Shown piece by piece: positions 21,801 to 33,800 of a DNA stretch of 64,000 bases. The notes under the pieces are model-generated. The model did not search any database and was not told the origin of the DNA. It saw only the letters and a program-made list of their open reading frames with translations. The stretch's first letter is position 1, and each line of letters starts with the position of its first letter. Location of the stretch: positions 4,581,501 through 4,645,500 of the forward strand of contig NZ_CP013023.1 in assembly GCF_001421015.2 (NCBI RefSeq). Reading direction: 5' to 3'. Source of the DNA: Paenibacillus bovis (GTDB taxonomy: Bacteria > Bacillota > Bacilli > Paenibacillales > Paenibacillaceae). The translations under genes and the position numbers were made by a program.

Positions 21801-24800
21801 TCGCGTCCATGACCTTCCAGGTTAATCAGCACCTGCTCGGTTCCTGCCCAGTCACGCAGTGCCATACCCAGCGCAGTCAGCAGCAGATCATTGGTCTCGG
21901 TGTAATAGGCACGGTTGGCCTGGCGCAGCAGCAGTTCTGTATCCTCGGCAGACCAGGCGATCTGTACCGATTCACTGTCAGCCACTGTGCCTGCTGCCAC
22001 ATCATGATCTTTTGGCAGTGGTGCAATATAGCTGCCGCTGATCGTATTCCAATATTTGCGTTCCTGCTCCAGTGCAGAACCTGCTGCATATTCAGCCAGC
22101 TCGTTTGCCCATAGACGATAGGAATCTGTTTTCTGCGGCAGGGTAACCGGCTGTCTGGACAATGCCTGTTCATATCCTGCTGCGATATCTTCAAACAGAA
22201 TTCGCCAGGAGACGCCATCGACCACCAGATGATGAATAACAATCAGCAGATGATCGCCATCTTCGGCCTGGAACAGTGTCATTTGTACAAGTGGTCCCTG
22301 CGCCAGATTGAAGCTTGCCTGTACACGGTCCGCTTCTTGAAGGATTACTTCTTCCGGATTGGCAGCGGAGCGGATATTCATAATATCCAGCGTATACAGC
22401 TCGCCCTCCTCCGTGCTGCGATTCCATGCGGTATAGCCATGCTCGCCCTTGCGGAAAATCATGCGCAGCGCATCATGATGACGGATAACCGCATCCATCG
22501 TGCTGCGCAGTGCCTGCTCTTCAAAACGATCGGCACGATGCAGCATAATCGCATGATTATAATGATGCGGCTCTGCCAGATGGCGTTCGAAGAACCAGTG
22601 CTGGATCGGTATCAGCTCGGCTGCTCCGGTAATCTCGCCCTGCTCGGCAGTACGTCCTGCCTGCTGGAGATACGGACTCAGTTCGGCAATCGTCGGATAT
22701 TTGAATAGGTCTTTGATCTCCAGCTTGTAGCCGGCCTGGAACAGACGTGAGGAAATCTGGATTGCCTTGATCGAATCGCCACCCAGATCGAAGAAATGAT
22801 CATGAATACCGATCTGCTGCGATCCGAGAATGCCCTGCCATACTTCGGCCAGTGCCTGCTCTGCCGGTGTACGCGGTGCTTCGTAGACAGCCCCTGTCCA
22901 TACGCCAGCTTCCGGTTGCGGCAGCGCACGGCGGTCCAGCTTGCCGTTTGGTGTCAGCGGCATTTGTTCCATTTGTACAAAATAGGACGGAATCATATAG
23001 CCCGGCAGTTCACTTGCCATCTCACTGCGCAGCGTGCTGGCAGTCAGCTGGATATCGGCTGTAAAGTAGGCAGCCAGCGATTTTTGCCCGGAAGCTTCGG
23101 TATGCGCGATCACGACCGCTTCCCGAATACCGTCTATTTGCAGCAATCTGGATTCCACTTCACCCAGCTCGATCCGGTAGCCACGGATTTTGACCTGATG
23201 GTCGATCCGGCCCAGATACTCGATACTGCCGTCCGGCAGCCAGCGTGCCAGGTCACCCGAACGGTACATGCGCTCACCTGGTACAAAAGCATGCTCGATA
23301 AATTTCTCGGCTGTCGTCTCCGGACGATTCAGATAGCCGCGTGCCAGACCATCGCCGGTAATATACATTTCCCCGGCAATACCGATTGGCTGCAGATGAC
23401 GCTGTTCATTGAGAATATAAGCGCCGAGTGTCGGGATCGTAGTTCCGATATTACTGCGGCCAAGTGCGATCTCGGTCTCGGTAATTTCTTTGTACGTAAC
23501 GTGAACCGTTGTCTCGGTAATACCATACATATTGATCAGCTGTACATGCGGGTAACGGCTTCTCCATTCGCCAAGCAGTGCCGGGCTAAGTGCCTCTCCG
23601 CCGAAAATAATCATCCGCAGTCCCAGATGACTGTCCTCGTGACCCAGTTCTTCCTGCATTAGCTGGTAGAAGTAGGTTGGTGTCTGATTGAGTACAGTTA
23701 CCTGACGATCCTTGAGCAGCTGCAGGAACTGTGCCGGGCTCTTGGCAGTCATCGCCGGTACAATTACCAGGCAGCCGCCGTACAGCAGTGCTCCGTACAT
23801 TTCCCACACCGAGAAGTCAAAGCAGCAGGAGTGGAACAGTGTCCATGTATCTCCCGGTCCAAAGTCAAACAGGTTGCAGTCATTGAACAACAGTCGTACT
23901 ACATTGCGATGCTCGATCAATGTGCCTTTTGGCTTGCCGGTTGTACCGGATGTGTAAATGACATAAGCCAGATCTTCCTGATGATTATACGATTCGAGCG
24001 GTGCGGTGGATTCGCTATACGATGCCGCATGATCCAGCTCAATCATCGTGCCGGTGAAATGATCAAACTGCGCGCGTAGCTCGCTGCGCAGCAGCAGAAG
24101 CTGACTGCCGGAATCCTCCAGCATAAACCGGATACGTTCTTCCGGGTAATCGGCATCTACCGGTACATAGGCACCGCCGGCTTTGAGAATAGCCAGCATA
24201 CCAACGATCATTTCCAGTGAACGATCGGCGACAACAGCTACCAGATGATCGCGCTGTACGCCCTGCTGGCGCAATTTGCGTGCCAGTGCATTGGTACGCT
24301 CATCCAATTCACGGTAAGTCAGGAACTCATCATCCAGTCGTACGGCTACCGCTTCCGGATGACGCGCCGCCTGAGCGGTGAACAGATTGTGGATACTTGC
24401 TTCCCGTGGATAATCTGCTGGTACTCCTGCCGATTGCAGCATCAATACCGCTTTCTCTTCCGGTGTAACCATATCCAGCTCGGCCAGTGGAGCTGTCGGC
24501 TGTTGTACCGCCGATTGAACCAGCTGGACAAAATGGCCTGCCATACGCTCGATCGTCTCTTGTTTGTACAGGGAAGTAGCATATTCCAGCGTACATTCCA
24601 GCGTATCATCCAACTCGGTGACAGTCAGTGTCAGATCAAATTTGGCTGCCGGATGGGACAGCTCATATGGCGTAAACTGCAGCCCCTGAATCGTACGCTC
24701 GGTCTGCTCCATATTTTGCAAAACAAACATCGTATCAAACAGTGCATTACGGCTCAGATCGCGCGGAATATTCAGCTTTTCTACCAGTTCTTCGAATGGA

Positions 24801-27800
24801 TATTCCTGATGGTCAAACGCCTGTAGCGCGATATCTTTCACTTCCTGCACATATTCCTCAAAGCTCTTCTCGCCAGCCGGGTACGTGCGCAGCGGCAGCG
24901 TACCGACAAACATTCCGATCATTTCCTGGAGGCTGTCATAAGGTCTGCCAGCGACCGGTGAACCGACTACGATATCTTCCTGACCGGTATATTTGTGCAG
25001 CATCGTTTTGTAAGCTGCCAGCAGAACCATGAACAGCGTGGAGCCTGTACGTGCTGCCAGTTCATGCAGCGACTCGCTCAGTTCCGAATCCAGACGGAAA
25101 GAAATCGTATGACCGGCAAAATCACGCACAGCCGGACGCACTTCATCTGTCGGCAGATCGAGCACCGGCAGACTGCCGCGGAATGTCTCCAGCCAGTAGG
25201 CTTCCTGCTGACGCATCGCCTCACTGCGGATATGTTCCTGCTGCCAGACCGCATAGTCCACATACTGAATCGCTAATGGCTCTGGCTGTTCGCCGTGATA
25301 ATAACGCACCACTTCTTCGATCAGAATATTCATGGACACCCCGTCGGAAATGATATGGTGCATATCGAACAGCAGCAGATGACGCTCTTCTCCCAGCTGG
25401 ATCAGACCTACACGCAGCAGCGGTGCCTGTGCCAGATCGAATGGGCGTACAAACCGGCTGATGGCCTGCTCGGCCTGTTCCTCATCGGATATCTCGTAAT
25501 GGATAGCAAAGGGAACCTGCTCCAGAATCTGCTGTACCGGCTCGCCCTCTACCGTGACAAAAACCGTACGCAGAGCCGCATGACGCTTAATCAGATCACG
25601 GAAAGCTTCTTCCAGACGATAACGATCCAGCGGTCCATCTACTTTCATTACGCCAGGCATGTTGTAGCTGACTTTGCCATTCTCCATCTGTCCGAGAATA
25701 AACAATCTCTTCTGCGCCGAGGATAAAGGATAGTATTCCCGTACACCGGCAGCGGTAATATCGGCAGTAATGAGATCATGGGCACCTTCCGCCTGACGAT
25801 CCAGTACCTGCGCCAATTCCGCGATCGTTGGTGCCTCGAAGACTTCGCGCAGCTTGATTTCCCGATTCAATTCTTTGCGGATGCGCGAGGCCATCAGTGC
25901 TACTCGCAGCGAATGACCGCCAAGATCAAAGAAATTATCTTTTATACCAATCGGGTCAACACCCAGAATATCCTGCCAGATCGCTGCCAGTGTCAGCTCG
26001 GTCGCTGTACGCGGTGCTTGGAATACTGTATCTGCCTGTGATGCTGCTCCAGCCAGCTCCAGATCTGCCAGACGACCCATATATTCAATCGTTCCATCCG
26101 GCAGCAGACGGGCAAGCTCACCAGTATGATAGACCTGCTCTCCATCATGCAGCGGATGGCTGGAAGCTGTCATGGTGCTAATCTGCTGATTGATTACAGC
26201 ATCACTCAGTGCTCCAACCGCCATGCACAGTTCACCCATAATGCCTACCGCCTGGTGGCGCAGCTGACGATCCACGATAACCAGCTCATAGGCTTGTTCC
26301 TGCTCGGCATCCTGTTCCAATTCAGCCAGACGGGACAGGATCGATTCCTGCGGATAGTCTGCAGCCAGTTTCCAGGCAGGCAATTGATAATGTTCCGTAT
26401 CGATCAGTGTCAGTTCATCGACAGCGATCTGCGGCTGGTCTGCCACCTGCTCCAGCAGATATACTACATGCTGCTGAATCCGCTCGATATCGTCCGGGCT
26501 GTATACAGCTGCATTGTACTGGAACATCAGCTGCATATCCCGTCCCGGCAGCACGACCAGGTTGAAGTCATAGTTGGTCTGCTCCTGTAGTTCCGCATCC
26601 TTGATCTCAAACGCAGCCGCTTCGCCGCCGTTCTGCTCCATTTCCTGCTCGACCGGGTAATTCTCGAATACCAGAATATGCGATACGAGTTCCTGCTTTT
26701 GTGCTGTAGCTGCCTGAATCTCGAACAGCGGATGTGTACTATACGGCTGGGCATCCACATATTGTTCCTGCTGCTGCTTCATCAGCTGCGGGAATGTCAT
26801 GCCCGGTGCTGTCTGTACGCGAACCGGAATGGTATTAATGAACAATCCGATCATCTGCTCTACTCCGTGAATTTCGGCAGGACGTCCGGATACGACAGTA
26901 CCATATACAACATCATGGGTATGGTTGTACCGCTGCAAAGCTACGCCCCATACCGACTGCATCAGTATATTCATGGTTACGCCATGCTCACGAGCCACCT
27001 GTTCCAGCTGTGCAGTCAATGACTCACCTGTACTGTATTTCAGCTGTTCGGCAATATAGCCGGTTTCCACGTCAGATGATTGTGCTGTCGCAGACGTTGC
27101 GGATTCGGTTACTGTAGATATTTGCACTGCTGCCTCTGCAATCGCTGGCAGTGTGGTCAGAGAACGATATCCTTCCAGATAACGGCTCCAGTAACCGGCC
27201 GCTTCCTCATGATCCTGCTGCTCCAGCCACTCAATATACTCGCTGTATGGCGGTACATCATGCAGTTCCGGTTCTTTTCCTTCGATATAAGCAAAGTAAT
27301 AATCAAACACTTCACGCGTAATCAGCGGAATACACCAGCCATCCATAATAATATGGTGGAAGCTCCAGATCAGACGGAAGCTCTCTTCGCCTGTCCGCAG
27401 AATAGAGATGCGCAGCAGACTGCCTTCGGCAAGATCAAATCCACGCGTTTTATCCCGGTTGGCAAAAGTATGCATATATTCGATCTGCGCATCCTCGCTC
27501 ATTCCCCGCAGATCTTCATAGATCTGCTCGGCAGGACGGTCACGGAATACGGTCTGCAGCGGCTCGCTGCCCCATGCGGTATGGAAATTAGTCCGCAGAA
27601 TATCATGACGACTCACCAGCAGATTCAGACTGCGGCCAAATACATCCGGCTCGAAGCTGCCTTTTACATCAAAAGCAGCCTGTTCGAAATAAGCTCCGTC
27701 CTGCGGCTCCAGCAGATGATGGAACAGCATTCCTTTTTGCATAGGCGTCAGATTGTAAATATTCTGAATCTCGCCGATATGGCGGGTATGCTGTACCAGT

Positions 27801-30800
27801 TCTTCCAATTCTGCATTGGAAATGCCTTTGGCCATAATATCGCTCAATGTCAGCTCACGATATTCCTGGGCGAGGCAATGCTGCAGTACTTCGCGCAGAC
27901 TGTTCTCCAGCTGATCCGCCAGCTGACGGATGGTGGACGATTCATACTGTTCACCATGATACGTAATCGTCATTTCCAGCTGGCCATCTACTACAGCACC
28001 ATTCAGATCCAGCTTGTATTCCAGTTGATCATGCAGGCTCTGGGCTTCACCGGTTGAATAAGGCGACAGTTCCAGACCATTATTGCTCAGATCCTGATCG
28101 AACTGACCGAGATAGTTGAAGGAAATTTCCGGTGCCAGTGCCTGATAATCGGCTGGCAGCTGCTCGTCCATCCGGGTCAGCAGGCCATAGCCGATGCCTT
28201 TGCCTGGAATCCGGCGCAGTCCTTCTTTGATTCCTTTGATCCAGTCGGCGGTCATGCCCTTATCGACAGGCTGCAGCAGGAAAGGATACTGGGTCGTAAA
28301 CCAGCCTACTGTACGTGTAATATCCATATCCGGGATAATTTGCTCGCGTCCGTGTCCTTCCAGATTCACGAGGAAGCGATTCTGCCCGGACCAATTGCTC
28401 AGCGCCATACCGAGAGCAGCCAGCAGCAGATCATTGGTCTCGGTCTGGTAGGCATAATGCGCCTGACGAAGCAGTTGATCGGTCTCTTCCGTATTCCAGC
28501 GGATCGTCTCGGATCGACTGCCACTGCGTTTCAGTGACTCCGGCTGATGATCGGCAGGCAGGGCAGCAATCTGCTCGGTCTGCAGGGAAAGCCAGTAATT
28601 CCGATGTTTACTCATCTGCGGACTGCGTACATAGTCGACCAGTGCCTGACCCCACTCACGGAATGAATGAGTTTTCAGTGGTAGTTGTACACGCTGTCCC
28701 TGTGCTGCCTGCTCATAGGCCGCAGCCAGATCTTCCAGCAAGATCCGCCATGATACTCCATCCACCACGAGGTGATGAATAGCAATCAGCAGATGATCGC
28801 CATCGTCGCAGCGCATAATTCCCAGCTTCACCAGCGGTCCTTCGGACAGATTCATATCTGATTGAATATCGGTAGCCAGCTGCTCGATCCGATCGGCAGA
28901 CTGCTGCTGTCCACGCAAATCATGAATCATCAGACTATACAGTCGATCTGCATCGGCAGCGCGATTCCATGCGGTATAACCTTCTGTACCGGCAGTAAAT
29001 ACCGCACGCAGTACATCATGATGGGCCACTAGTGCAGCAGCAGCCTGTTCCAGCAAAGATTCATCGAAGCCTTCGGCACGATACAGCATGACGGCCTGGT
29101 TAAAATGCTGCGGTTCCTGCAGATTTCGCCCGAAGAACCAGCGTTGTACCGGAGTGAGTATCATTTCGCCTTCTACTGCACTCTGATCGATCTGCTGAAC
29201 TGCAGATTGCAGCAGCGGAGCGAGCTGGGCAATCGTCGAGTACTTGAACAGCTGTTTCATTTCCATCCGGTAACCGGCTTGAAGCAGACGCGAGGATACC
29301 TGGATCGCTTTGATCGAGTCGCCACCCAGTTCAAAGAAATGATCATGCACACCTACCGGGCCTGTTCCCAGCACTTCCTGCCATACACGGGCCAGTGCCT
29401 GTTCAGCCGGAGTCTGTGGTGCCGTATAGGTGCGTCCGCTCTGCTGCACTCCGGTTTGCGGTGCAGGCAGGGCGCGGCGATCTACTTTACCATTGACTGT
29501 CAATGGAATACGGTCTACCTGGACAAAATAGGACGGGATCAGATAACCCGGCAGCTGCTGACTGAGCAGATGGCGTACATCTGCAGGCGAGCATTCGCTG
29601 TCGGCGGCATAATAGGCACAGAGCTGCTTTTGTCCATTCTCGTCCAGATGCACGATAACCGCTGTTTCGCGGATCGCATCCAGCTTGAGGATTTGCGCTT
29701 CAATCTCCGGCAGTTCGATCCGGTAGCCGCGGATTTTGACCTGTTCGTCGATCCGCCCTTTATATTCAATCGTGCCGTCTGGCAGCCAGCGCGCCATATC
29801 GCCGGTACGATAGCAGATTTCACCCGGACGAATTATATCTTTCAGGAATTTGTCTGCTGTCATTTCCGGCTGATTCAGATAGCCGCGTCCTACGCCATCG
29901 CCACCAACCAAAAGTTCACCCCATGTGCCTACCGGCTGCAGATGGAACCCTTTGTCCACCACATAAGCGGTAGAGTTGTGAATCGGGCGTCCGATCGGTA
30001 CACTGCCATGAATAGGGCCTGCGATGCGATGGGTGGTAGAGAAGGTTGTATTTTCAGTCGGGCCATAGCCATTGACAATTGTCAGCTGCGGATGATTCGC
30101 GAGCGTCCGGTTTACATGCGGTACAGACAGTACATCGCCGCCGACGATCAGGGTGTGTACACCGCTGAACAGCTGATCATCCTGCTGGGTCAGCTGATTA
30201 AACAGTGGTGACGTCAGCCACATGGTGTTGATTTCCCACGAGCGGATCGCTTCCTTGAGCTGCTCCGCGACGAGAATCACATCATTATCAGCCAGATAGA
30301 GTCGTCCGCCGTTCAGCAGGGCTCCCCAGATTTCAAAGGTCGAAGCGTCAAAGGAAACCGAACCGGTCTGCAAAATCCGCGTCGAAGGATTCAGCTCGAC
30401 ATAATCCGTATTTTTCACCAGACGAACCACATTGCGATGCTCGATCATTACGCCCTTAGGACGACCGGTCGTACCGGAGGTGTACATCAGATAGGCGAGT
30501 GATTCGGCGTGTCCTGCAGACTGCGACAGGGAATGCCCATCCGTATAGGCGTGTTTGTCATGCAGATTCAGTATCGTAACACCAAAATCTCCCTGCGCCA
30601 TCTCCCAATCCTGCACCAGCATCAGCTTGACGCCGCCATCGCTGAGCATATACTGTACGCGATCTTCCGGATATTCGGGATCGACCGGTACATAGGCACC
30701 GCCTGCACGCAGAATACCGAGCAGAGCTACGACCATTTCCATACTGCGGGTACTCATAACCGCTACCGGTTCTTCCGGCTGCAGCCCCTGAGCCAGCAAA

Positions 30801-33800
30801 GTACGGGCCAGAGCAGCAGAACGCTGTTCCAGTTCATAATAGGTCATTCTGCGATCGCCGCTGACCAGGGCAATCTGATCCGGTGTACGCTTAACCTGCT
30901 CCACGAACAATTCGTGAATCGTACTGTTACGCGGATAAGGAACCTGTGTATCATTGAACTGCTCCAGAATCTGCTGCTTCTCTGCCAATGTAATAATCTC
31001 GATCTCGTTCAGTGTGATCGAAGGATCAGCGCTGATAGACTCCATTACTTTCAGGAAATGGGCAGCCAAACGCTCGATACTTTCACGGCGATACAATGAT
31101 GTCGCATACTCCAGGCTAAAAGCCAGTCCATCCGCTTCTTCTGCTGCATTAAGCGACAGATCGAATTTGGCGATATGGGCTTCCTGCGGATATGGCGTAA
31201 AGCGCAAATCCCCCATGCCGCGTTCGCTGCGATCCATATTTTGCAGAACGAACAGCGTATCAAATACCGGATTGCGGCTGGAATCACGATCCAGCTGCAG
31301 CCGATCCACCAGCAAGTCAAACGGATATTCCTGATGGTCAAAAGCATGCAGCACGGTCTCGCGCACTTCAGCGAGATAATCACGGAAAGTAACAGTGCCT
31401 TCCGGACGTACACGCATAGCCAGCGTATTAACGAACATGCCGATCGTGCCTTCCAGCTCGGCCTGTGGACGACCCGCTACCGGTGAACCGATAACCAGAT
31501 CATTTTGACCCGTATACTTGTGCAGCAGAATAGAATAGGCAGCCAGCAGCACCATATACAATGTAGTTCCTGTCTCACGGGTCAGCTGCTGGATCGCTTC
31601 ACTTTCCTGCAATCCTATGGCAAAGTCGATCCGGTTACCGGCAAAATGGCGCACTGCCGGACGGACGTAATCCGTTGGCAGATCCAGAGCCGGAATTTCT
31701 TCTTCAAAAATGCTCAGCCAGGCGGCTTCCATTTCCTTCATACGCTGCTGTTCCAGCTGTTCACGCTGCCATACCGCATAATCCTTGTACTGGATAGCCA
31801 GTTCAGGCAGTGTCTCTCCTTCATACAGAGCCGATAATTCTTCAGTCAAAATCGCAATCGAGATCCCGTCAGATACAATATGATGCATATCGAACAGCAG
31901 CAGATGACGCTCTGCACCAAGCGATACCAGACCGGCGCGCAGCAGTGGAGCCTGGCTCAGATCAAAAGCACGTACATATTGCTCGATCACCTGATCCAGC
32001 TGCGCTTCGTCCGCTTCGATACGATCAAGCGTGAACTCTACCTGCTCATGGATCTGCTGCACCGGCTCCCCATTTTGCAAATGGAAGCTGGTACGCAGAG
32101 ATTCATGACGACGGATCAATGCACGGAAAGCCGCCTGCAGCTGCTCCGTATCCAGTGTTCCCTCCATCATAAAGGCACCCGGCATATTGTAGCTTGTCTC
32201 GCCGCCTTCCAGCTGGCTCAGTACATACAGCCGCTTTTGCGCCGAAGATACCGGATAATAGTCCATTTTCGCTGCCGGAGCAATCGATTCGTACAAGGTC
32301 GGAATCTGGCTTTGCAGCAGCAGTGACATATTTTCAAGTGTCGGTGCCTGGAAAATATCCCGTAGTGAAATCACACAGCCGAATTCCTGCTGAATCCGCG
32401 AAGACAGCTGCGCAGCACGCAGGGAATGTCCACCTGATTCAAAGAAATTATCCAGCATGCCTACACGCTGCACACCGAGAATATCTTGCCATAATGCAGC
32501 AAGTGCTATAGCTTCTGGCGTATTCGGAGCTACATATTCTACAGCCGATTGCACACCGGCCACCGGTTCAGGCAGTGCGCGACGATCCAGCTTGCCATTC
32601 GATGTGAGCGGCATACGATCCAGCTGGATAAAGTAAGACGGCACCATATAAGCCGGCATCGCCGCAGTCAGCTGCTGGCGAATCTCGGCCGCAGGCAGTT
32701 CTGCGGAAGCGGTGTAATACGCACAGAGCAGATCCTGTCCCTGCTCATCCGGACGAGCCAGTACAATAGTCTCCAGTACAGACGGGATACGCAGAATCTG
32801 CGCTTCTACCTCACCCAGTTCGATCCGGTAGCCGCGAATTTTGACCTGATGGTCGATCCGGCCCAGATACTCCAGATTGCCATCCGGCAGCCAGCGCGCC
32901 AGATCGCCTGTACGATACATGCGCTCACCCGGCTGGAAAGGATGCTCGATAAATTTCTCGGCAGTGGTCTCCGGACGATTCAGGTAACCTCTCGCCAGAC
33001 CATCTCCGGCAATATGCAGCTCGCCCGGAATACCTACCGGCTGCAAGCGACGCTGTTCGTCCAGAATATAGGCACTGAGTGTTGGGATTGTTACGCCGAT
33101 ATTGCTTTTGCCTGCTGCGATCTCGGCTGCACCGATCTCTTTGTACGTTACGTGAACCGTCGTCTCCGTAATCCCGTACATATTGATCAGCTGTGTATTC
33201 GGATAACGATCATGCCAGTCTTTGAGCAAATAAGGGCTGAGTGCTTCACCGCCAAAAATAATTTTGCGCAGATTCAGTTCACTGCCGGCATGCGCCAGCT
33301 CAGCTTGCATCAGCTGATAAAAGTACGTCGGCGTCTGGTTGAGAATAGTAACTTTATCCTGCTTGAGCAGCTGCAGGAATGATTCCGGACTTTTGGCGAC
33401 CATTGAAGGTACAATGATCAGCTTGCCGCCATACAGCAGCGCTCCGTACATTTCCCAGACCGAGAAGTCAAAGCAGAATGAATGGAACATCGTCCATACA
33501 TCCCGATCATCAAAGTCAAAAAGGTTCCGGTCATTAAACAGCAGACGAACAACGTTTTTATGTTCAATCAGCGTGCCTTTCGGCTTGCCGGTTGTACCTG
33601 ACGTGTAGATTACATATGCCAGATTGCGTGGTCCGGATACATGCGGCAGATTGGCCGCTTCCCCTTCAGCCGCCGCTTCACGGATATTGATCCAGATCCC
33701 GTCAAATGGAATCCGGGCCTGCAGATGCTCCTGGCTAAGCACGACCTGCACACCGGAATCTTCCAGAATATAGCGAATACGCTCTTCCGGGTACTCCGGA

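Noticed and set aside
26060..26365. Interpreting the short module-3 A domain as a frameshift or an assembly collapse
   Set aside because: The frame is open throughout, and the retained pieces are diverged from all other A domains in the gene. A collapsed repeat or chimera would leave near-identical sequence or a broken frame. Long reads would still be decisive.
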